From: Falsiroseomonas ponticola
Lineage (GTDB): Bacteria > Pseudomonadota > Alphaproteobacteria > Acetobacterales > Acetobacteraceae
Assembly (NCBI RefSeq): GCF_016805305.1
Contig: NZ_JAERQN010000002.1
Span: 248,001 to 312,000, forward strand
Direction of reading: 5' to 3'
DNA: 64,000 nt
Notes under the pieces: generated by a model
Told to the model about the DNA's origin: nothing
What the model saw: only the letters and a program-made list of their open reading frames with translations
Database searches by the model: none
Part shown: positions 58,729 to 64,000 of the stretch, piece after piece
How positions within the stretch are numbered: the first letter of the stretch is position 1
Layout: every line of letters starts with the position of its first letter
Program-made: the position numbers and the translations under genes

Positions 58729-60764
58729 CCCCGGCCGTCACCCCGGATCGCCGCCTGGTCGGCAGCGTCGTCGCCGTCGCGGTGCTGCTGCTGACGCTCG
58801 CCGTCGGCTTCGTCTCCTCCGCCGCGCTGCGCAGCTTCGAGACGGAGCTGCGCCCGGAGCTGGAGCGGGAGGCGACGGTGGTCGGCAGCATCGGCGCGCA
58901 GGCGGTGCAGCGCGCGCTCGACCTCGGCGTGCCTTTCGCGGGGCTGTCGGGCCTGGATGAATACCTGGCCGGGCTGCTCGCGACGCGGGAGGGCCTGGCC
59001 TATGTGCTGCTGACCGACGGCGCGGGGCGCGTGGTCGCGCAGGCGGGGCAGGCGCCGGCGGAATTCGCGGGGCTGCCGGCGGGCACGGTGCCGCCCAGCC
59101 GCGGCGCGCTGATGCGCGTGCAGGGCGGCAGCTACGACGCGGCGCAGCCGCTGGTGGAGGAAGGGCAGGTCGCGGGGTGGCTGCATGTCGGCATCGCGCG
59201 CGCGCGGCTCGACACCGCGCTGGACGACATGCGGTGGGACGTGCTGATCGTGCTGCTGGTGGTGCTGCTGGCCACGGCGGAATTCCTGCGCTTCATCCTC
59301 TCCCGCCTCGTCGCCGCGCCGATCGACATGGTGCTGCGGCTGCAGGCGCGGCTGGCGGGCGGGGACTGGACGGTGCGCGCGCCGGGCGACATCGGCGCGG
59401 AGGCCGGGCGCGTCGCGCGCCACTTCAACGTGCTGGTGCGCCGCACCAATGACCGCTGGGAACGGCTGTGCTGGCTGGCGGGCGAAAGCGGCGCCGGCCG
59501 CCGCGCCGCGGCGGTGCTGGAGGGCGTGCGGGACCGGCTGCGCTTCGGCGCGGAATCGGTGCGGGAAGGCCTGGGCGGCGGCGCCGCTTCCGCGCGGCTG
59601 CCGCTGTTCCTCTTCGTCTTCGCCGAGCAGCTCTCGACCTCCTTCAACCCGATCTTCGCGATGGAGCTGGCGGGCGGCCAGGCGGGCATGCTGGGTGCCG
59701 CGCTGCCGCTGGTGACCTTTGTCGCGGCCGTCGCGCTGCTGACGCCCTGGGGCGGGGAGATGGTGGCGCGGCACGGGCCGCGGCACGCGCTGCTGCTGGG
59801 CATGATCCCGGCGGGCATCGGCCATGTCGGCGCGGCGCTGGCGCCGGACCTCGTCACCCTCGCGGTGGCGCGCGCCATCTGCGGCGGCGGCTACGCCATC
59901 GTCACCATCGCCTGCCAGGTGCAGCTGGCGCGGGAAGCCGCGACGGGCCGCATGGCGCGCAGCCTGGGCGGCTTCACCGCTGCGGTGATGACGGGCGCGG
60001 TCTGCGGCACCGCGATCGGCGCGGTGCTGGCCGACCGGGTCGGCTTCCGCCTCACCTTCCTGGCCGCCGCCATCCTGGTGCTGGCGATCGCCGTGCTGGC
60101 CTGGCGCTGCATGCCCGAAGGCGGCGCGGCGGCGGAGAAGCGCGGCGGCGTGTGGCATTCCGCCCGCGCCGCCTTCGCGGAGCCGCGCTTCCTGATGCTG
60201 GTGCTGCTGGCGGCGATCCCGGCCAAGGTGCTGCTGGGCGGCTTCGTCTTCTTCCTGGCGCCGCTGGAGCTGCGGGAGCTTGGCCTGAGCCAGGCGGCGA
60301 TCGGGCGCAACGTGATGCTCTACGGGCTGTGCATGCTGCCGGCCATCATGCTGGGCGCCTGGCTGGCGGACCGGTCCGGCCGCGGCGGCAGCATCATCGT
60401 CGTGGCGGGGCTGCTGAACGGCGCGGGGCTGCTGGCGCCGCTGTGGCTGCCGGCGCCGATGGCGCTGCCGCTGGCGGTGGTCGCCACCGGCTTCGCCCAG
60501 GGCCTGGCCGCCGCGCCGATGCTGGCGATGGTGCCGGCGCTGAGCCTGCGCCCGGGCGCCCCGAGCTCCGCCGCGATGATGAGCTTCCTGCGCCTGGCGG
60601 AGCGGCTGGGCAGCGTGGTCGGCCCGCCCGCCGCGGCGGCGCTGCTGGCGCTGGGCGGCGGGGAGCAGGCGATGATGGTGCTGGGCGTCGTCTCCGCCGC
60701 CACGGCGCTGGCCTATGCCCTGGCCCTGCTGCTGGGGCGGACGAGGCGGGAGGCCTTCGCATGA
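58725..60764 (+). CDS. MFS transporter fused to an N-terminal periplasmic sensor and HAMP-like segment
   Basis: 679 aa. Residues about 12-35 are a helix; 36-165 a periplasmic CACHE-like domain (AYVLLTDGAGRVVAQAG); 169-192 a second helix; then a HAMP-like stretch (ARLAGGDWTVRAPGD.IGAEAGRVARHFNVLV). From about residue 290 a complete 12-helix MFS domain follows (PLFLFVFAEQLSTSFNPIF, LADRVGFRLTFLAAAILV). Such a sensor-MFS fusion is unusual: the transporter may be gated by, or report, a periplasmic ligand. Overlaps both neighbours by 4 nt. Confidence 0.85.
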   Translation: MTPAVTPDRRLVGSVVAVAVLLLTLAVGFVSSAALRSFETELRPELEREATVVGSIGAQAVQRALDLGVPFAGLSGLDEYLAGLLATREGLAYVLLTDGAGRVVAQAGQAPAEFAGLPAGTVPPSRGALMRVQGGSYDAAQPLVEEGQVAGWLHVGIARARLDTALDDMRWDVLIVLLVVLLATAEFLRFILSRLVAAPIDMVLRLQARLAGGDWTVRAPGDIGAEAGRVARHFNVLVRRTNDRWERLCWLAGESGAGRRAAAVLEGVRDRLRFGAESVREGLGGGAASARLPLFLFVFAEQLSTSFNPIFAMELAGGQAGMLGAALPLVTFVAAVALLTPWGGEMVARHGPRHALLLGMIPAGIGHVGAALAPDLVTLAVARAICGGGYAIVTIACQVQLAREAATGRMARSLGGFTAAVMTGAVCGTAIGAVLADRVGFRLTFLAAAILVLAIAVLAWRCMPEGGAAAEKRGGVWHSARAAFAEPRFLMLVLLAAIPAKVLLGGFVFFLAPLELRELGLSQAAIGRNVMLYGLCMLPAIMLGAWLADRSGRGGSIIVVAGLLNGAGLLAPLWLPAPMALPLAVVATGFAQGLAAAPMLAMVPALSLRPGAPSSAAMMSFLRLAERLGSVVGPPAAAALLALGGGEQAMMVLGVVSAATALAYALALLLGRTRREAFA

Positions 60765-61744
60765 GCATCGCACGGCGCGGCCTGCTGGCCGGCTCCACCC
60801 TGCTGCTGGCGGCGCCGGCGCTGGCGCAGGCGCGGCCCCACCGCATCACCATGCTGCTGTTCCGCGGCTGGGAGGAAGCCTGCGACGGCTTCCGGGACCA
60901 TTTCGCGGCCCGGCGCATCCCGGTGGAGCTGACGGTGCGCGACGTGGCGCAGGACCTCCGCCGCCTGCCCGCCTTCGTGGCGGAGATCCGGGAGGCGAAG
61001 CCGGACCTCGTCTATGTCTGGGGCACCTCGCTCGCCATCGCGGCGCTGGGGCCCTGGGATGGCGCGGATCCGGCGCGGCACATCACCGGCGTGCCGGTGG
61101 TGTTCAACATCGTCACCGACCCCGTCGGCAACCGCCTGGTGCAGAGCGCGGAAGCGCCGGGCCGGGCGGTGACGGGCACGGAATACATCGCCTCGGTCGA
61201 GGTGCAGATGCGCGCCATGGCGCGCTACCGCGCCTTCACGCGCGTCGCCGCCATCTTCAACCCGAACGAGCGCAATTCGCTCTCCGTCGTCGCGCAGATG
61301 CGCGCGCTGCTGGGCGACGGGCTGGTGGAGCTGCCGGTGGCGCTGGATGCCGCGCGGCGGCCCGACCCTGCCTCCATCCCCGGCCGCGTGGCGGCGGCGC
61401 GGGAGGCGGGGGTGGATTGGCTCTACATCCCGCCCGACACCTTCCTCAACGACCATCGCGCGGTGCTGACGCAGGCGGCGCTGGCGGAGGGGCTGCCGAC
61501 CTTCGCGGCGACGGAGCGCTTCGTGCAGTTCGCCGAGGGGCTGGCCGGCCTGGTCAGCCGCTACTACAGCGTCGGCGCCTTCACCGCCTACAAGGCGGAG
61601 CAGATCCTGCGGGGCGGCCGGGCGGCGGAGACGATCCCGGTGGAGACGCTGACCCGCATGTCCTTCCTGATCCGCATGGACAGCGCGCGGCGCCTGCGGT
61701 CCTACCCGCCGGTCGGCCTGCTGCGCGTGGCGGAGACGGTCTGA
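60761..61744 (+). CDS. ABC_sub_bind-type periplasmic substrate-binding protein
   Basis: 327 aa. Signal peptide (ARRGLLAGSTLLLAAPALAQA). The body matches the TrpX/ABC_sub_bind family (VPVVFNIVTDPVGNRLVQ, VAAIFNPNERNSLSVV, WLYIPPDTFLNDHRAV). No ABC permease or ATPase follows; the gene lies between a sensor-fused transporter and a sensor phosphatase, so it more likely presents ligand to those sensors. Start overlaps the previous stop by 4 nt. Confidence 0.87.
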   Translation: MSIARRGLLAGSTLLLAAPALAQARPHRITMLLFRGWEEACDGFRDHFAARRIPVELTVRDVAQDLRRLPAFVAEIREAKPDLVYVWGTSLAIAALGPWDGADPARHITGVPVVFNIVTDPVGNRLVQSAEAPGRAVTGTEYIASVEVQMRAMARYRAFTRVAAIFNPNERNSLSVVAQMRALLGDGLVELPVALDAARRPDPASIPGRVAAAREAGVDWLYIPPDTFLNDHRAVLTQAALAEGLPTFAATERFVQFAEGLAGLVSRYYSVGAFTAYKAEQILRGGRAAETIPVETLTRMSFLIRMDSARRLRSYPPVGLLRVAETV

Positions 61745-61748
61745 AGCC

Positions 61749-63803
61749 ATGCTGCTGCGATCCCGCATCCTGCTTCTCTTCGCCCTCGCCATGGCGCTGG
61801 TCGCCGCTTCCGTCGCCATGCCCGCCTGGCTGGTGCTGCGCGATGGGGAGGATCGTGCCGCGGCGCTGCGCGCCGGGCTGCAATCCGCCACGCTGAACGA
61901 CGCGGTGGAGCGCGCCGCAGCGCCGCTGGTGTCCTCCCTCCGCCAGGCGGCGGCGGATGAGGCGCTGCTGGCGGCGCGCGCGGCGCATGACGAATCCGCG
62001 CTGCGCCAGCGGCTGGCGGCGCTGCGGGCGGAGATGGGGCTGGAAGGCCCCGCCGCGCGGATCGACCTGGTGGGGCCGCAGGGCCAGCTGCTGGCGGCGG
62101 CGCCTGCCATGGCGGACCCGCTGGCCAGCGGCGCTTCCGCCCTGCAGCGCGACCTGCCGCGGGACGCCATCTCCGCGCGGTTCGAGGCGATGGCCGATGG
62201 GCCGATGCTGCTGGTCGTCAGCCTGCGCGGCGGCAATGGTGACCTGCTTTCGGCCAGCATGGCGGCGGAAGCGGCGCTGGACCGCGTGGCGCGGCAGATG
62301 GGGGCGGAGCTGCTGCTGCGGGACCGGCGCGGCAATGCCGTCTTCGCCACCAGCCCGGCGCTGCGCGATGGCGCGGCCACGCTGCGGGAAGGCCAGTCCG
62401 TCGCGCTCGGCGGGCGCATCGTGCGCGTGGAGGCCACGGCGCTCGACAATTCCGCCGGCGCGCGCGTGGGCCAGGTGCTGGTGCTGGCGGATGCGACGGC
62501 GGAGACGCAATCCCGCCAGCTGCTGCTGCTGCTGGCGGGCGCGCTGCTGGTGGTGGCCGCCGCCGTGACCTGCGGGCTGCTCTACCGCGTCATCCGCGAC
62601 GCGATCGATCCGCTGAGCGAACTCGCCCGCGCGCTGCAGGCGGTGGCGGGGGGCGACATCTTCGCCTCCGCCGCCATCGCCGCGCGGCGGGACGAGGTCG
62701 GCGCCATCCAGGCGGCGCTGGAGGCGCTGCGCAGCAACACCCTGGCGCTGGACCGGCTGCAGACGCGCAACCGCCTGTCGGCGCTGCGCGAACGCGCGCT
62801 GATCGGGCAGGAGATCGCCCGCCTGACCGCCGTGCTGGACGGGCCGGAGCGGCAGGAGATCCTGGGCCTGCTGGAGGGCGAGGGCGCCGCGCTCGGCCCC
62901 GCCTTCACGCGGCTGTCGGGCCATGTGGTGCAGCAGCACCAGGCGATGGCGACGCTGCTGGAGGAGCGGACGCGCGACCTGGCCCTGGTGCGCCAGGCGC
63001 TGGAGGAACGCACCCAGCTCAACCGGATGCGGGAGGAGCTGGATGTCGCGCGGCGCCTGCAGCTGTCCTCCGTGCCCACCAGCTTCCCGAAGCGTCCCGA
63101 TTTCCGCCTGCATGCCGCGATGGTGCCGGCGAAGGAAGTGGGCGGGGATTTCTGCGACTTCGTGATGCTGGACAAGAACCGCCTGGCGCTGCTGATCGGC
63201 GATGCCTCCGGCAAGGGCGTGCATGCCGCCATCTTCATCGCCATGGCGCGCAGCCTGCTGCGCGCCGCCATCGGCCGCGGCGCGAGCCCGGCGGAGGCGC
63301 TGGCGCAGGCCAATGACGTGCTGTCCACCGACAACCCGACGATGATGTTCGCCACCGTCTTCGCCGCCGTGCTGGATTGCCGCACGGGGCTGCTGACCTA
63401 CGCCAATGCCGGCCACAACCCGCCCCGCCGCCGCGGCGCGATGGGGGAGGCGGAGCTGCCGGTGGCGCGCGGCATCGCACTCGGCGTCATGGACGGCATG
63501 GCGTTCGAGGACCAGCAGGTCACGCTGGATGCCGGCGACATGGTGCTGATGTTCACCGATGGCGTGACGGAAGCGGTGGCGCCGGGCGACATCCTGTTCG
63601 GCGATGACCGCCTGGCCGCGATCGTGGCCGACCCCGCGCTGGAAGCGCCCGCGCAGCTGGTGGAAGCGGTGGCGCGGCAGGTGGAGCAATTCGCGGATAC
63701 CGAGCCGCAGGCGGATGACATCACCATGCTGGCGCTGCACTGGCGCGGCACGGCCGCCGCGATGCCGGCGGCGCCCGCCACGGCGGCGCTGGCCTGCGCG
63801 TAG
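61749..63803 (+). CDS. Membrane sensor with SpoIIE/PP2C-type serine phosphatase domain
   Basis: 684 aa. Helix 1 (about 5-30), a long periplasmic domain (31-255), helix 2 (about 257-280), HAMP (281-335), a coiled-coil (about 340-425), then the RsbU/SpoIIE phosphatase domain (428-670). Metal motifs are complete: EVGGDFCDF, GDASGKG, AGHNPP, FTDGVTEA, and ADDITML. These enzymes dephosphorylate a STAS anti-anti-sigma protein and so switch on a sigma factor or other partner. Follows the binding-protein gene by 4 nt. Confidence 0.9.
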   Translation: MLLRSRILLLFALAMALVAASVAMPAWLVLRDGEDRAAALRAGLQSATLNDAVERAAAPLVSSLRQAAADEALLAARAAHDESALRQRLAALRAEMGLEGPAARIDLVGPQGQLLAAAPAMADPLASGASALQRDLPRDAISARFEAMADGPMLLVVSLRGGNGDLLSASMAAEAALDRVARQMGAELLLRDRRGNAVFATSPALRDGAATLREGQSVALGGRIVRVEATALDNSAGARVGQVLVLADATAETQSRQLLLLLAGALLVVAAAVTCGLLYRVIRDAIDPLSELARALQAVAGGDIFASAAIAARRDEVGAIQAALEALRSNTLALDRLQTRNRLSALRERALIGQEIARLTAVLDGPERQEILGLLEGEGAALGPAFTRLSGHVVQQHQAMATLLEERTRDLALVRQALEERTQLNRMREELDVARRLQLSSVPTSFPKRPDFRLHAAMVPAKEVGGDFCDFVMLDKNRLALLIGDASGKGVHAAIFIAMARSLLRAAIGRGASPAEALAQANDVLSTDNPTMMFATVFAAVLDCRTGLLTYANAGHNPPRRRGAMGEAELPVARGIALGVMDGMAFEDQQVTLDAGDMVLMFTDGVTEAVAPGDILFGDDRLAAIVADPALEAPAQLVEAVARQVEQFADTEPQADDITMLALHWRGTAAAMPAAPATAALACA

Positions 63804-63842
63804 CGCGGCGCACGGGGCGCGTAGCGCGTAGCGCGTAGCGCG
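63796..63842 (+). repeat. 7-bp direct repeats after the phosphatase gene
   Basis: GCGCGTA occurs three full times in tandem plus a partial copy at 63817-63842, and once more at 63796-63802 where it includes the stop codon of the phosphatase gene. Simple repeats of this kind can slip in replication. Confidence 0.7.
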
Positions 63843-63985
63843 GGGATGGCCGGCGCTTAACCGGCACGCAACCCGCGGCCCCGTATCATCCGGATGCCCG
63901 CAGGATGCGGTGCATGCCAGGACGCCCGGGGTCATGACGGCCAGGGTGCCCCCATCGCTTCCATCCTGACAGGGAATCCGCATCA

Positions 63986-64000
63986 ATGAATGCCGTCACC
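63986..64000 (+). CDS. Possible next gene of the operon (partial, N-terminus only)
   Basis: An ATG at 63986 with an AGGGA-type ribosome binding site about 12 nt upstream begins a frame reading MNAVT to the window edge. It lies 182 nt after the phosphatase gene. If the operon continues, a STAS-domain or RsbW-like protein would be expected here, but five codons cannot show it. Confidence 0.3.

Overview
The window is very GC-rich (around 70% or more by eye) and densely coded. Gene content and order point to an alphaproteobacterium, most likely Acetobacteraceae (Roseomonas-like). The signs are the order acpP-fabF-(repeat array)-mltG, cvpA-purF, rpsF-rpsR-DUF2232-rplI-dnaB, an AapJQM-type amino acid importer, MlaEF, and several Bug/TctC tricarboxylate-type receptors. 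The genus is inferred from this gene content and not from any search.

Layout. 1-5.4 kb: gpsA, a MaoC-like/phosphotransacetylase fusion, htpG, an SDR and a small secreted protein. 5.4-10.8 kb: a catabolic/uptake patch with an Asp/Glu-racemase-fold enzyme, two Bug receptors, an amidohydrolase and an AEC carrier. 10.8-17.8 kb: gmk-yicC, SDR, peptide-type binding protein, NikR, VOC protein, EamA permease, mltG. 17.8-22.2 kb: fatty acid synthesis (fabF, acpP, fabG, GNAT, fabD), with a tandem array of terminator-bearing units after fabF. 22.4-29.9 kb: rpsF-rpsR-DUF2232-rplI, dnaB, GNAT, alr, mlaE-mlaF. 30-32.4 kb: a small accessory island with an unrecognised gene of lower GC, an Xre/RES toxin-antitoxin pair and a Cys-rich four-helix copper protein. 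32.4-41.7 kb: serine hydrolase, radA, an orphan BrnA, cvpA-purF, SDR, aapJQM without aapP. 41.9-49.1 kb: a 2172-residue autotransporter with exact 93-residue repeats, then an IalB-like protein. 49.3-56.5 kb: lipoprotein, tRNA-Thr(CGT), a three-gene ABC exporter, M20 deacylase, and a threonine-synthase-like plus D-serine-dehydratase-like pair. 56.6-64 kb: a small exported protein and then a tightly coupled operon.

The most interesting locus is that last operon (57164-63803). It encodes a formyltransferase-like protein, a CACHE-like membrane protein, an MFS transporter fused behind its own extracytoplasmic sensor and HAMP-like linker, an ABC_sub_bind periplasmic binding protein, and a membrane sensor with a SpoIIE/PP2C phosphatase domain. 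Adjacent reading frames overlap by 4 nt or lie 4 nt apart. It looks like a transporter-coupled partner-switching signalling system that I do not recognise as described.

A second theme is structured intergenic DNA. A family of paired hairpins (flank GACGGTCCAGG, short loops such as TCT and AGC, co-varying stems) sits 3-12 nt after stop codons at five places and fills three convergent gaps. A separate 105-bp unit carrying a terminator hairpin is tandemly repeated after fabF and has a diverged single copy near 14.85 kb.
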